57,339 nucleotides of DNA from Sulfurospirillum arcachonense DSM 9755 (GTDB lineage Bacteria > Campylobacterota > Campylobacteria > Campylobacterales > Sulfurospirillaceae). The translations under genes were made by a program, and so were the position numbers. The DNA is taken from positions 1-57,339 of the forward strand of contig NZ_JFBL01000018.1 of assembly GCF_000597725.1 (NCBI RefSeq), in the 5' to 3' direction. The notes beneath the pieces are model-generated. The model was given only the letters and a program-made list of their open reading frames with translations, ran no database searches and was not told the origin of the DNA. Numbering within the stretch: the first letter of the stretch is position 1; every line of letters starts with the position of its first letter. Positions 8,596 to 17,860 of the stretch are shown in pieces.

Positions 8596-11151
8596 ATGTC
8601 ATTTATTGAAGAATATAATAAAGAAGTAGAAGTTAGAGCAAAAGAGGGTATTCCTGCTCTTCCTTTGGATGCTAAACAAACAGCACAAGTAGTTGAGCTA
8701 CTAAAGAGTGGTAATGAAGACCAAGAATTTTTATTAAACTTACTTGAAAATAGAGTTCCACCAGGCGTTGATGATGCAGCTTATGTTAAAGCAGCTTTCT
8801 TAAATGATATATCAAAAGGTAATGCTACATGTAGTGTTATAACTCCTGTAAAAGCAATACAGATTTTAGGTACGATGCTTGGTGGTTATAATGTTAAACC
8901 TTTGGTTGATGGTTTAAGTAGTAAAGATTCTGTCTTAGCACAAGCTTCTGCTGATGTACTAAAGCATATTGTTCTTGTATACGATGCATTTAATGATGTA
9001 GAAACTTTAGCAAAAACAAACTCTTTTGCAAAAGAAGTTTTAGAATCTTGGGCAAATGCTGAGTGGTTTACTTCAAAACCAGCACTTGCTGAAAAAATTA
9101 CAGTTGCAGTACTAAAAGTACCAGGTGAGACCAATACGGATGATTTATCTCCTGCTAGTGAAGCATTTACAAGAAGTGATATACCTTTACATGCAAATGC
9201 AATGCTTGTTAAGAGACTTCCTGGTTCGATTGAAAAAATTAGAGAATTTCAAGCAGCTGGACACGAGGTTGCTTATATTGGTGATGTTGTAGGGACTGGT
9301 TCAAGTAGAAAATCAGGTATCAATTCAGTTCAATGGTTTATGGGTAGAGATATTCCATTTGTTCCAAATAAAAAAACTGGTGGATTAATTTTAGGTAGTA
9401 CTATTGCACCTATTTTCTTTAATACAGCAGAAGATAGTGGAGCACTTCCAATTGAAGTAAATGTAGATGAGCTAGAAACTGGTGATATTATTGATGTATA
9501 TCCTCTAGCTGGTAAAATTGAAAAAAATGGTACAGTAGTTGCCCAGTTTGAATTAGCACCTAATACTATTGCTGATGAATATAGAGCAGGAGGGAGAATT
9601 CCTCTTATTATTGGTCGTGGCTTAACTTCAAAGGCTAGGGCTTCTTTAGGTTTGGGTGCTGAAGATATTTTTGCTAAACCAGAACAACCAAGTGATAGCG
9701 GTAAAGGTTATACACAAGCGCAAAAAATGGTTGGAATTGCCTGTGGTGTTGCAGGTGTTCGACCAGGAATGTATGTTGAGCCTCAAACACTTACTGTAGG
9801 AAGCCAAGATACAACAGGACCTATGACAAGAGATGAAATTAAAGAACTTGCAGCGCTTGGCTTTAATGCTGATCTTGTAATGCAAAGTTTTTGTCATACA
9901 GCTGCTTATCCAAAACCAAGTGATGTTACTTTACAACATACTCTTCCTGATTTTATTAAAAATAGAAGTGGTGTAAGTCTTAGAGCAGGTGATGGTGTTA
10001 TTCACTCATGGTTAAATCGTATGGTTCTTCCAGATACTGTTGGAACTGGTGGAGACTCTCATACACGTTTTCCTATTGGTATCTCTTTTCCAGCAGGTTC
10101 TGGTCTTGTTGCTTTTGCAGGTGTTACAGGTTCTATGCCTTTAAATATGCCTGAATCAGTTCTTGTTAGATTTAAAGGTGACTTGCAACCTGGAATTACT
10201 CTAAGAGACTTAGTAAATGCGATTCCTTATTATGCAATTAAAAAAGGACTTTTAACGGTTCCAAAGAAAAATAAGAAAAATGTATTTGCTGGGACTGTTT
10301 TAGAAATAGAAGGTTTACCAAAATTAAAAGTAGAACAAGCATTTGAGCTTAGTGATGCAGCAGCTGAAAGAAGTGCAGCAGCATGTAGTGTTCAACTTGA
10401 TAAAGAACCTATTATAGAATATTTAAATTCAAATATCATTTTACTTGAATCTATGATAAAAGCAGGCTATGGTGATGCTGTAACTATTCAAAGAAGAGCA
10501 GATAAAATGAAAGAGTGGATTAAAAATCCTAATCTCGTAAAAGCTGATTCTGATGCAGAATATAAATCAATCATCGAAATTGATTTAGCAGAGATTACTG
10601 AGCCAATTTTAGCTTGTCCTAATGATCCAGATGATGTTGCAACGCTAAGTGAAATACTTGCAGATGATAAGAGACCAAATAAAATTGATGAAGTTTTTGT
10701 TGGTAGTTGTATGACAAATATTGGTCATTATAGAGCTTTAGGTGAAGTTCTTCAAGGTGAAGGCACAGTTCCAACAAGACTTTGGATAGCTCCTCCAACA
10801 AAAATGGATAAACGTCAACTTACAGAAGAGGGCTATTACTCACTCTTTGGAACTGCTGGAGCTCGTATAGAAATACCAGGATGTAGTTTATGTATGGGGA
10901 ATCAAGCTCGTGTTGCTGATGGTGCTGTTGTTTTTTCAACAAGTACAAGAAACTTTGATAACCGTATGGGAATGGGTGCTCAAGTATATCTAGGAAGTGC
11001 AGAGCTTGCTGCTCTTTGTGCTTTACTTGGACGTCTACCAAGCGTAGAAGAGTATATGAGTTTAGTTCCTAAAAAGCTAGCAGGTAAGGAAGATAAAGTA
11101 TACAAATACTTAAACTTTAACCTTATAGAAGATTTTGAACTAGTAGACTAA
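8596..11151 (+). CDS. acnB: Aconitate hydratase B (bifunctional aconitase / 2-methylisocitrate dehydratase)
   Basis: The 851-residue protein has the AcnB layout, with a HEAT-like N-terminal domain, then the swivelling domain ([29 protein letters not shown]), then the catalytic domains. The [4Fe-4S] ligands are Cys705 ([12 protein letters not shown]), Cys763 and Cys766 (GCSLCMGNQ), close to the positions in E. coli AcnB. It converts citrate to isocitrate in the TCA cycle. It is monocistronic with its own promoter and terminator. In AcnB the apo form can also bind mRNA under iron or oxidative stress (known for the family). Confidence 0.97.
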   Translation: MSFIEEYNKEVEVRAKEGIPALPLDAKQTAQVVELLKSGNEDQEFLLNLLENRVPPGVDDAAYVKAAFLNDISKGNATCSVITPVKAIQILGTMLGGYNVKPLVDGLSSKDSVLAQASADVLKHIVLVYDAFNDVETLAKTNSFAKEVLESWANAEWFTSKPALAEKITVAVLKVPGETNTDDLSPASEAFTRSDIPLHANAMLVKRLPGSIEKIREFQAAGHEVAYIGDVVGTGSSRKSGINSVQWFMGRDIPFVPNKKTGGLILGSTIAPIFFNTAEDSGALPIEVNVDELETGDIIDVYPLAGKIEKNGTVVAQFELAPNTIADEYRAGGRIPLIIGRGLTSKARASLGLGAEDIFAKPEQPSDSGKGYTQAQKMVGIACGVAGVRPGMYVEPQTLTVGSQDTTGPMTRDEIKELAALGFNADLVMQSFCHTAAYPKPSDVTLQHTLPDFIKNRSGVSLRAGDGVIHSWLNRMVLPDTVGTGGDSHTRFPIGISFPAGSGLVAFAGVTGSMPLNMPESVLVRFKGDLQPGITLRDLVNAIPYYAIKKGLLTVPKKNKKNVFAGTVLEIEGLPKLKVEQAFELSDAAAERSAAACSVQLDKEPIIEYLNSNIILLESMIKAGYGDAVTIQRRADKMKEWIKNPNLVKADSDAEYKSIIEIDLAEITEPILACPNDPDDVATLSEILADDKRPNKIDEVFVGSCMTNIGHYRALGEVLQGEGTVPTRLWIAPPTKMDKRQLTEEGYYSLFGTAGARIEIPGCSLCMGNQARVADGAVVFSTSTRNFDNRMGMGAQVYLGSAELAALCALLGRLPSVEEYMSLVPKKLAGKEDKVYKYLNFNLIEDFELVD

Positions 11152-11159
11152 TAAACAAG

Positions 11160-11190
11160 AGAGGTTCTTTTTAGAGAGAACCTCTTTTAT
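11160..11190 (+). terminator. Rho-independent terminator after acnB
   Basis: AGAGGTTCT (11160-11168) pairs with AGAACCTCT (11177-11185) around an 8-base loop, and TTTTAT follows. The stem begins 9 bases after the stop codon. Confidence 0.8.
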
Positions 11191-11240
11191 GCTATACTTT
11201 ATGCCTCTTAAAACAGACGTACTCAATTAAAAGGGAATCA

Positions 11241-11468
11241 ATGGAAAATGAATTTTTAAGTGCAACATATATGACATTAGGTATAAATTTACTCTTTACA
11301 CTTATAACACTTTTTGTGAGTGTATTTTTACTTTTATTGGTAGATAAGATACTTTTAAAAGATATAAATCTTCAAAATGAAATTAAAAATGGAAATATCG
11401 CAGCTTCTATTTTTGCTTCTTCTATTATGCTTTTTATAGCCATTATTATTGGTATGGGCATTCATTGA
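11241..11468 (+). CDS. DUF350-family small membrane protein
   Basis: The 75-residue protein has two long hydrophobic segments (about 10-38 and 52-74) separated by a polar stretch, LLKDINLQNEIKNGNIAASI. The N-G-N-x-A-A-[SA] loop is typical of the DUF350/UPF0719 unit; most members carry two or more such units and this has one. Function is unknown. It is coupled to the next gene: its TGA stop overlaps a TTG start (TTGA, 11465-11468). The coupling suggests the two proteins act together at the inner membrane. Confidence 0.7.
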   Translation: MENEFLSATYMTLGINLLFTLITLFVSVFLLLLVDKILLKDINLQNEIKNGNIAASIFASSIMLFIAIIIGMGIH

Positions 11469-12385
11469 TAAAAAACAAATTTAGCTATATTATTATTTTA
11501 ATATGTCTTTTAGTTATTTATTATAGTAATTCTACAGAGAAACCCAGAAAAATAACTAAACCAAAGGCCATAGAAAAACCTAAGAAAGTAAGTAGACCAA
11601 AAATTATTGAAAAACCTAAGAAAGTAAATAAATCAAAGACTATTGAAAAACCTAGAAAAATAAATAAACCAACAATTGTAGAAAAAATTCCTAAAATCTA
11701 TGATTTGAAAATTCCTAAAAAAGGTAAAGCACAAGAACTTACTACTATGAAGTATGCGAGAATTACACCAACTAAAGGTTCTCAAAAATATGGTTATTAT
11801 ATGTCTCTTAGAAAAAAGTTTATATTTGCAAGTGTTAAACCATCTACATTAAATAAGATGTATTTTGTCAATGGTTATTTAAATGGTTTTGTACCTTATA
11901 AAGTAGATAATATTTGGAAAATTTTACAATATATACAAACTAGGTTAAAATATCAGTTAGATGAAGTTGGTTATAACCATAGAAAAGAAGTGTGGCAAAC
12001 ATCAAAAGAGTCTTATATTAAACTTCGTGGGGATTGTGAAGACCATGCAATACTTTTAGCAGATTGGTTAATAGGTTTGGGTTATGATGCAAGAGTGGTT
12101 GCTGGTACTGTAAAACAAAGAGGTAAAAAACCAGCAGGACATGCATGGGTTGTTTTATTTAAAGATGGTAAAGAGTATCTACTTGAATCTACAAAAAAGT
12201 CAAAATGGAATAGTATCCCATATGCAAGTACTTTACCTTATTACTATCCAAAATATATGTTTAATAGAAAACAATTCTGGATAAATACTGGAAGCATTTT
12301 TACAACAAAATATTCAGGAAATAATTGGAAAAATAGTGGAAAGTTCATCCCTTATGACCAATACTATAAAGATTTAGACTCGTAA
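11465..12385 (+). CDS. Membrane-anchored transglutaminase-like cysteine peptidase with K/P repeats
   Basis: The 306-residue protein has an N-terminal membrane anchor (about 5-21), then four tandem 12-residue units of the form EKPKKVSRPKII (residues 25-72), then a transglutaminase-like fold. The catalytic region is LRGDCEDHAILLADWL with Cys191, and GHAWVVLF with His226. The charged repeats could span the periplasm or bind the cell wall, leaving the catalytic domain outside the membrane. The TTG start at 11465 overlaps the preceding stop. It is preferred because the next in-frame ATG is about 94 codons in and would lose both anchor and repeats. Substrate unknown; BTLCP-like peptidases that process large adhesins are the closest idea. 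Confidence 0.75.
   Translation: MIKNKFSYIIILICLLVIYYSNSTEKPRKITKPKAIEKPKKVSRPKIIEKPKKVNKSKTIEKPRKINKPTIVEKIPKIYDLKIPKKGKAQELTTMKYARITPTKGSQKYGYYMSLRKKFIFASVKPSTLNKMYFVNGYLNGFVPYKVDNIWKILQYIQTRLKYQLDEVGYNHRKEVWQTSKESYIKLRGDCEDHAILLADWLIGLGYDARVVAGTVKQRGKKPAGHAWVVLFKDGKEYLLESTKKSKWNSIPYASTLPYYYPKYMFNRKQFWINTGSIFTTKYSGNNWKNSGKFIPYDQYYKDLDS
11537..11680 (+). repeat. Four 36-bp in-frame tandem repeats
   Basis: Four consecutive 36-base units encode EKPRKITKPKAI, EKPKKVSRPKII, EKPKKVNKSKTI and EKPRKINKPTIV. The units have diverged at the DNA level, so the array is not a recent slippage product. Variation in copy number between strains would be expected. Confidence 0.85.
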
Positions 12386-12450
12386 TTACTTACTTTAATT
12401 AGAAAAAAATCACTAATTTGAAATATTTTAGTAACTTTTTAAGTTTTCCA

Positions 12451-12479
12451 TTGACATTAGTACTAATTAGTAGTATAAT
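12451..12479 (+). promoter_or_regulatory. Consensus promoter with palindromic operator upstream of the marR gene
   Basis: TTGACA (12451-12456), a 17-base spacer and TATAAT (12474-12479) form a perfect sigma-70 promoter, unusual here because other genes lack a -35. The spacer contains TTAGTACTAA (12457-12466) overlapping TACTAATTAGTA (12461-12472), both perfect palindromes. This is where a MarR dimer would block RNA polymerase, so autorepression is likely. A related half-element lies before the yceI gene. Confidence 0.8.
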
Positions 12480-12497
12480 TTTCTTAGGAGACGTGAT

Positions 12498-12947
12498 ATG
12501 AAGAAAAATGTTAAGTCTTACGGTGTAAGAACAGACAAATCAATGCAAACTTGGATGCAACTCTCTCGTGCTTTTTATAAAATCAGCACTAAAGAGATTC
12601 ATTATTTTGCACAAAATGATTTGACTCTGAATCAGTTTAAAGTTCTTGAGGTTCTTTATCATAGAGGAAACTTAAATATAGGAAGTATTACTAAACTCAC
12701 TATGAGTACACCTGGTAATATAACTGTTGTTGTAAGAAACTTAAAAAGAGATGGTTGGATATATACAGTAAAGGATGAGAATGATAAGAGATCAACTTTA
12801 CTATCAATTAGCCCAAAAGGCACAGAAGTGATTGACCGTATATTTCCGACACATTCAAAGAATCTTACATCAAATTTTAAGATTTTAAATGATGAAGAGC
12901 TTAATACTTTATATATTTTGTTGAGAAAGTTACATAAATCACAGTAA
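12498..12947 (+). CDS. MarR-family transcriptional regulator
   Basis: The 149-residue winged-helix protein has the MarR pattern: dimerisation helices at both ends, recognition helix region NIGSITKLTMSTPGNITVVV, and the wing DENDKRSTLLSISPKG with the conserved D-x-R. It heads an operon with YceI, an FMN reductase, a DODA-type dioxygenase and a pirin. It probably represses that operon from the palindrome in its own promoter and releases it on binding an aromatic or oxidised ligand. No cysteine is visible in the protein, so a ligand rather than a thiol switch is more likely. Confidence 0.9.
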   Translation: MKKNVKSYGVRTDKSMQTWMQLSRAFYKISTKEIHYFAQNDLTLNQFKVLEVLYHRGNLNIGSITKLTMSTPGNITVVVRNLKRDGWIYTVKDENDKRSTLLSISPKGTEVIDRIFPTHSKNLTSNFKILNDEELNTLYILLRKLHKSQ

Positions 12948-12960
12948 CTTTTTTATTTAC

Positions 12961-12971
12961 ATAGTACTAAT
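12961..12971 (+). promoter_or_regulatory. Second MarR-like palindrome before the yceI gene
   Basis: ATAGTACTAAT shares TAGTACTAA with the operator in the marR promoter. It lies in the 40-base gap between marR and yceI, about 17 bases before the yceI start. It may be an internal operator. Confidence 0.4.
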
Positions 12972-12987
12972 AAAAAAAAGGAATAAT

Positions 12988-13554
12988 ATGAAATTAGTAA
13001 AAACAAGTTTAGTGGCAATTTTAGCAGCAGGCACATTATTTGCAGGAAATTATAATTTAGATGTAGCACATTCTAGTTTAGGATTTAAAGTAAAGCATAT
13101 GATGGTTTCAAATGTTAAAGGAACATTTGATAAATTTAATGGTTCATTTGAATATGATGAAAAAGCTAAAAAGCTTGTAGCATTAAAAGGTACAGTTGAT
13201 ATTTCTTCAGTGAACACAGCAAATGCAAAAAGAGATGGTCACTTAAAAAGTGCGGATTTCTTTGATGTAGCAAAATTCCCAGAAATGAACTTTGAATTAA
13301 CAAAAGTTGATGGAGATACTGCATATGGAAAATTGACTATGCATGGAATCACAAAAGAAGTTAAATTGGATTTTGAAAATAATGGAATTGTAAAAGATCC
13401 TTGGGGAAATACAAGAGTTGGTTTAGCTTTATATGGAAAAATAAACAGAAAAGATTTTGGTTTAGTATATAACTCTGCATTAGAAGCAGGTGGTGTTTTG
13501 ATAGGTGATAAAGTAAAATTAGATATTGAATTAGAAGGAATTTTAGCTAAATAG
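12988..13554 (+). CDS. YceI-family periplasmic protein
   Basis: The 188-residue protein has a signal peptide (about 1-20, LVAILAAGTLFA with cleavage near AG-N). The mature part is the YceI lipocalin-like beta barrel: YNLDVAHSSLGFKVKHMMVS, then GTFDKFNGSFEYDEK, then LTMHGITKEVKLDFENNG. The fold binds polyisoprenoids or related amphiphiles in the periplasm. It is the second gene of the marR operon and is followed by a stem-loop that may lower expression of the downstream genes. Confidence 0.9.
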   Translation: MKLVKTSLVAILAAGTLFAGNYNLDVAHSSLGFKVKHMMVSNVKGTFDKFNGSFEYDEKAKKLVALKGTVDISSVNTANAKRDGHLKSADFFDVAKFPEMNFELTKVDGDTAYGKLTMHGITKEVKLDFENNGIVKDPWGNTRVGLALYGKINRKDFGLVYNSALEAGGVLIGDKVKLDIELEGILAK

Positions 13555-13571
13555 GCTAATCTTTTACATGT

Positions 13572-13599
13572 AAGGATACTTAGTAGAAGTATCCTTTTT
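13572..13599 (+). terminator. Stem-loop between yceI and the FMN reductase gene
   Basis: AAGGATACTT (13572-13581) and AAGTATCCTT (13587-13596) form a 10-bp stem with a 5-base loop and trailing Ts. The TTACATGTAA palindrome at 13564-13573 directly abuts the left arm. As the next gene starts 19 bases later on the same strand, it may be an attenuator or processing site rather than a full stop. Confidence 0.65.
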
Positions 13600-13617
13600 A
13601 ATTTAGGAGAATAACAG

Positions 13618-14115
13618 ATGTATACAATATTTGTTTCAAGTTTAAATGAAAATATGAAATTAGCGAATGTATTAAAAAAACAGTTGAATGAGTTAGATTA
13701 TGAGGCTGAAATTATTAATCTTGTCAATTTAGAATTACCTTTGTATGATAGTTCAAAAGAACAAAATGGTATTCCTGTAGTGATTAATAAAATTACAGAA
13801 ACTATGGAGAAATCACAAGGATATATTGTTATATCACCGGAATATAATTATTCGATACCTCCAATTCTTAGTAATTTTATAGCATGGGTATCTAGATCAA
13901 ATGATGATTTTAGAAAAGTTTTTAATGAAAAATTTATTTTATTAGCAACACATAGTGGTTCTGGTGGTACTGATGTTTTAAACGCAATGAGAAATCAGTT
14001 TACAAAATTAGGCTCAATTATTATGCCTAGAGAAATTATTACAACATACGAAAAAGCATTAGAGTTTGATAGTAGTAAAAAAATACTACAACAATTTATA
14101 AAATTTGCAAGATAA
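13618..14115 (+). CDS. NAD(P)H-dependent FMN reductase (flavodoxin-like)
   Basis: The 165-residue protein shows the NADPH-dependent FMN reductase family pattern: an N-terminal beta strand and helix (TIFVSSLNENMKLANVLKK), NLVNLELPLYD, then IVISPEYNYSIPPILSNFIA, where SPEYN is the flavin-contacting signature. Members reduce quinones, azo compounds or free FMN. Its place in the MarR operon with a ring-cleaving type dioxygenase and pirin fits quinone or aromatic detoxification (inference). Confidence 0.87.
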   Translation: MYTIFVSSLNENMKLANVLKKQLNELDYEAEIINLVNLELPLYDSSKEQNGIPVVINKITETMEKSQGYIVISPEYNYSIPPILSNFIAWVSRSNDDFRKVFNEKFILLATHSGSGGTDVLNAMRNQFTKLGSIIMPREIITTYEKALEFDSSKKILQQFIKFAR

Positions 14116-14130
14116 ATTAGGAAAGAAGAT

Positions 14131-14904
14131 ATGTTACCAACATTATTTATATCTCATGGTTCACCGCAACTTGCTATCATGGAACATGACGTTGCTGATT
14201 TTTTGCAGAAACTACCAAATAAATTTGAGAAACCAAAATATATTATCATAGTATCAGCTCATTGGACTAGTGATAATTTAAAGATTTTAGTAAATGAAAA
14301 TCCTACAATTATATATGATTTTTATGGATTTCCTAAAGAATTATATCAAGTTGAATATCCGGTAGAAAATGATATTAAGTATGTTAATAAAGTATATGAA
14401 ACTATAAAAAGCTCAAAAATAGATATAGAAAAAGATGAATCAAGAATAGGTTACGACCATGGCGTATGGGCACCACTTAGTTTAATGTATAAAGATGCAG
14501 ATATTCCAGTAGTACAATTGTCCTTACCTATACATTTCTCAGGTAAAAAACTTATGCAAATTGGTGCAGCTTTACAAAGTCTAAGAGATGAAGCTCTTAT
14601 TATTGGAAGTGGCAATATGACTCATAATTTATTTGATTCACAATGGGAAGATGAAGCTCCAATTAAAGAGTATGCAAGAGAGTTTAGAGATTGGGTAGTG
14701 AAAAACATTGAAAATAAAAATGAAGATTTATTGGTAGATTTAATCAATCAAGCACCATATTGTGCTAAAAATCATCCTTCACTTGACCATCTTTTACCAT
14801 TTTTTGTAGCCTATGGTGCTTCAAAAGGTAAAACTGGAATTGCTATGAATGATGTTTACATGTATGCAAACCAATCTATGGAAATGGTACTCTTTAAAGA
14901 TTAA
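14131..14904 (+). CDS. DODA-type extradiol dioxygenase (YgiD family)
   Basis: The 257-residue protein matches the class III extradiol dioxygenase family that includes 4,5-DOPA dioxygenase. It has LFISHGSPQLAI (His9), IIVSAHWTS (His44), GYDHGVWAPL (His109) and IIGSGNMTHNL (His169), which supply metal ligands and active-site histidines. The family opens catechol rings, and some members act on small quinone-like compounds. The gene starts 15 bases after the FMN reductase and ends 2 bases before the pirin gene, so the three are one transcript. Confidence 0.88.
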   Translation: MLPTLFISHGSPQLAIMEHDVADFLQKLPNKFEKPKYIIIVSAHWTSDNLKILVNENPTIIYDFYGFPKELYQVEYPVENDIKYVNKVYETIKSSKIDIEKDESRIGYDHGVWAPLSLMYKDADIPVVQLSLPIHFSGKKLMQIGAALQSLRDEALIIGSGNMTHNLFDSQWEDEAPIKEYAREFRDWVVKNIENKNEDLLVDLINQAPYCAKNHPSLDHLLPFFVAYGASKGKTGIAMNDVYMYANQSMEMVLFKD

Positions 14905-14906
14905 TC

Positions 14907-15611
14907 ATGTTAAAAAAATTATCAAAAGAAAATATGGGAGCTTCAAATCTAGGTTGGCTAGAGAGTAGATTTCATTTTTCATTTGCAGAGTATAGAAATC
15001 CAAAAAATATAAATTTTGGGGCATTAAGAGTACTTAACGATGATATTATTCATCCCCAAGGTGGATTTGCTAAACATCCTCACAAAGATATGGAAATTAT
15101 CTCTTATGTTGTAGATGGAGAGATAACCCATAAAGATAGTATGGGCAATGAAAAAACCCTAAAAAGAGGGGAGGTTCAGTATATGAGTGCTGGAACAGGA
15201 GTAATGCATTCAGAATACAATCTTAGTAAAACTGAGGATTTGAGATTGTTGCAGATTTGGATACTTCCGCCTCAAAAAAACATGCAAACTTTGTATGGTT
15301 CACACAGATATAAAGAAAATGAAAGACAAAACAGACTTTTAAATATCGTATCATCTTTAAAGGGAGATGCAAAAGTAAAGATACACCAAGATATAGAAAT
15401 ATACGTGAGTGAAACTACTCAAGAGATACAATACAGCATAAAAAAGGATAAGCAGATATATTTTGTTCAGATTGAAGGGGAAAGCCTTATTAATGAACAA
15501 GTGAGTCTAAGCGCTGGAGATGCGATGGAAATAACCGATGAAAATCTCTTACATGTAAAGCCCTTGGGAAAAATACACTTTCTTTTTATCGAACTAAAGA
15601 GTGAATTTTAA
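14907..15611 (+). CDS. Pirin-family cupin (quercetin dioxygenase-like)
   Basis: The 234-residue bicupin has the pirin metal site: HPHKDMEIISYVVDGEITHK and GTGVMHSEYN supply three His and a Glu. Some bacterial pirins (YhhW) oxidise quercetin, and others bind regulatory partners. It closes the marR operon. The 3' end contains a TTACATGTAA copy (15549-15558) and overlaps the convergent methyltransferase gene by 26 bases. Confidence 0.9.
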   Translation: MLKKLSKENMGASNLGWLESRFHFSFAEYRNPKNINFGALRVLNDDIIHPQGGFAKHPHKDMEIISYVVDGEITHKDSMGNEKTLKRGEVQYMSAGTGVMHSEYNLSKTEDLRLLQIWILPPQKNMQTLYGSHRYKENERQNRLLNIVSSLKGDAKVKIHQDIEIYVSETTQEIQYSIKKDKQIYFVQIEGESLINEQVSLSAGDAMEITDENLLHVKPLGKIHFLFIELKSEF

Positions 15612-16236
15612 AAGTCCCATTATTTATCTCTGTATCTATTTCATCTGAATGCTTACATGTATAGGTGTAACCTAGTTCAATCATCATTTTAGTAAATTTT
15701 CCTTGGTTTCCTCTACCTGGATCAATGATTATAATTTCACAATTTTTATTTGCATGAGCATTTATAAATTCTGAGAGCATATGGGCATGATCTCTTTCAT
15801 AAAGCAAATCACTCCCTATAATCAAATCAAATTTACCAAGAGTATCATCATTATCACTCCATCCTGTCCGCTCAAATGGAATATCTTCATCATTATTTAA
15901 TAAAGAGTTTCTATTGAGAAATTTTTGAACTTGTGGATGATAATCTGTTGCTGTTATATCAGCAAGTCTATGGTTTAACACTAAACTAGCAAGACCAATA
16001 CCACATCCAACTTCTAATATTCTTTTATTTTTAATATCAAAATCACTCATCAAAGAAGCAAGTACTTTACTCGATGGCCATATCTGACCAAATAAAGGCC
16101 AAGAAGCAGAAGAAATACCAAGGTCCTCCGCTTCATTATCTATATCTTCATATTGTTGGTTATCACGAAGTATACATGTATGTATATCTATATCATTAAA
16201 TTCTACTGTTTGATACTTAACTCTTAAGTTGGACAT
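15586..16236 (-). CDS. Class I SAM-dependent methyltransferase (lysine/N-methyltransferase-like)
   Basis: The protein has SWPLFGQIWPSSKVLASLM followed by SAM motif I ILEVGCGIGLASLVL and TATDYHPQVQKFL, the arrangement of the METTL16-group/Nnt1-like protein N-methyltransferases (PF10294-like). LIIGSDLLYERDH is the motif IV region. The methyl acceptor is unknown. I start at the ATG at 16236 because GGGA lies just upstream of it. An upstream in-frame ATG at 16305 would add 23 residues and has no ribosome binding site. The 3' end overlaps the pirin gene. Confidence 0.8.
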   Translation of the reverse strand: MSNLRVKYQTVEFNDIDIHTCILRDNQQYEDIDNEAEDLGISSASWPLFGQIWPSSKVLASLMSDFDIKNKRILEVGCGIGLASLVLNHRLADITATDYHPQVQKFLNRNSLLNNDEDIPFERTGWSDNDDTLGKFDLIIGSDLLYERDHAHMLSEFINAHANKNCEIIIIDPGRGNQGKFTKMMIELGYTYTCKHSDEIDTEINNGTFKIHSLVR

Positions 16237-16406
16237 TTTTTTCCCGTATTTAATAGACTTAATTATAAAGTTCGCTAAACTTTTAGGATGAAGTAGAGTA
16301 GACATAATTCATACAAAAGATGTGATATACATCTATAATATAAACTACTATAGCAAATTTTTATAATAAAAACAAATTATTATGATTAAATGATATTTTA
16401 TGCTAG

Positions 16407-16412
16407 TATAAT
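16407..16412 (+). promoter_or_regulatory. -10 element for the DUF945 gene
   Basis: TATAAT preceded by CTAG, 29 bases before the ATG. A TAAGGAAAAG ribosome binding site follows. Confidence 0.5.
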
Positions 16413-16441
16413 GCCCATAAATTTAAAATCTAAGGAAAAGT

Positions 16442-17857
16442 ATGAAATCAATATACATGTATGTTGTTGGTATTTTAGTCATTGTCGGGATTGGGGTTAC
16501 ACCTGTTGTTATGAAACAACAAGTAAATAAAACAGTAGAAAAACAAAAACAAACTATGTTAAAAAATGGTTTAAAATTAACTATACTTAAAGAAGAAGGA
16601 TATTTAAAAAGTACTAGAGATTTTGAGTTAGAAGTTGTTAATGCTAAACAGTTTAGAGATTATGTCTTTTCAAAAATACCTACAACTAACCCTACTGTAC
16701 AACAGTTAATTACAATGTATACAAAAGAGAGTGAAAAAGATATTAGACCTGCTCTTGATGGTTTTTTATTTAAAGGGTCAATAAAAAATTCTAATTTACT
16801 ACCTGAAGATATTAAAGTTGAAATGTCTTTAGTGAAACTCTCTACTAAAATGATGCAAGAGATAAATAAAAATAAAAAAATTGCTGATTTAATTAAACCT
16901 TTGCTAGATGAAAAAATATTGACTTTTTTTGTTACTTTAGATGCTAAAGAAAAAGTAAAAGAAATTGTTATGAAAGATATTGAAAAAAGCATAAAGATAG
17001 AGAATGAAATAATTGATATAGTATTAAAAGGTCATAAGTTAGTTTTAAATAATAGTGAAAAAATAGTAGGGGTATATTCATTTGATACCCAATCATTAAA
17101 AACAAAAGATTATTATATTACACTCAATGGTTTAAACTATAAATTTAATTATTTAAGTGATTTTAATAATGCTGGTAGTTTTCATCTTGGTAATATTACT
17201 ATAAAAAATGGTTTGGGTGTTAGAAAACCATCTTTTAATCTTAAAAGCTTTGATATGGCAAGTACCGTTAAAACGATTGATAATATCCTAAATGCTGATA
17301 TTAATTATGATATAAAAGGAATAGATTTTACTACTAGAGAAAAGTTTATGCTAGATGCTATGAACTTAAAAATCAATATTGATGGTTTAAATAAAGATGA
17401 TGTACTCACTCTTAGTAATGCTTATAGTAATATCTACACTAATGCTTTTATACGTGGATATACTCAATCAAGTAAAACTAAAAACTCTACATTAACACAA
17501 AAAGATATGAAAATTTATACTGATAGTATTCAAAAGATTATTAATCAGGGATTTGATGGGACGATTGATGTTTCTATAAATGGTGTACATTTTGCAAAGG
17601 TTGGATTAAAAAATATTGATTTATCTTTAAAATGTAATGTAGAAAAAAATTCTTACACTATTCATGATATGAACTTAGTTAATGCTTTACATGTAAATGG
17701 TGCTATTAGTATGAATGAAGAAGATTTGAAAACTTTATCTTTATTAAATAGACAAGTTAAACAATTTAGCAATCTTGCTCAAAAAGAAGCTGATAGAGTA
17801 GTTTTTAATCTTAAATTCGAACAAGGAAAAATGTTTATTAACGGAAAAAAACTATAA
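16442..17857 (+). CDS. DUF945/YdgA-like membrane-anchored protein
   Basis: The 471-residue protein has one N-terminal transmembrane segment (about 5-23) and then a long polar beta-rich domain. The opening VVGILVIVGIGVTPVVMKQQ and the pattern of repeated strands (FDMASTVKTID, SINGVHFAKVGLKNIDLSLK) resemble DUF945 proteins such as YdgA. These proteins are thought to sit in the inner membrane with the bulk in the periplasm; the job is unknown. It is monocistronic with its own promoter and terminator. Confidence 0.7.
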   Translation: MKSIYMYVVGILVIVGIGVTPVVMKQQVNKTVEKQKQTMLKNGLKLTILKEEGYLKSTRDFELEVVNAKQFRDYVFSKIPTTNPTVQQLITMYTKESEKDIRPALDGFLFKGSIKNSNLLPEDIKVEMSLVKLSTKMMQEINKNKKIADLIKPLLDEKILTFFVTLDAKEKVKEIVMKDIEKSIKIENEIIDIVLKGHKLVLNNSEKIVGVYSFDTQSLKTKDYYITLNGLNYKFNYLSDFNNAGSFHLGNITIKNGLGVRKPSFNLKSFDMASTVKTIDNILNADINYDIKGIDFTTREKFMLDAMNLKINIDGLNKDDVLTLSNAYSNIYTNAFIRGYTQSSKTKNSTLTQKDMKIYTDSIQKIINQGFDGTIDVSINGVHFAKVGLKNIDLSLKCNVEKNSYTIHDMNLVNALHVNGAISMNEEDLKTLSLLNRQVKQFSNLAQKEADRVVFNLKFEQGKMFINGKKL

Positions 17858-17860
17858 TAA

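Noticed and set aside
10619-11041. Long antisense frames in acnB
   Set aside because: They are His/Leu/Gln-rich translations of the reverse of a well-supported coding sequence.
16237-16305. Longer N-terminus for the methyltransferase
   Set aside because: No ribosome binding site before ATG 16305 and the extra residues do not match the fold start.
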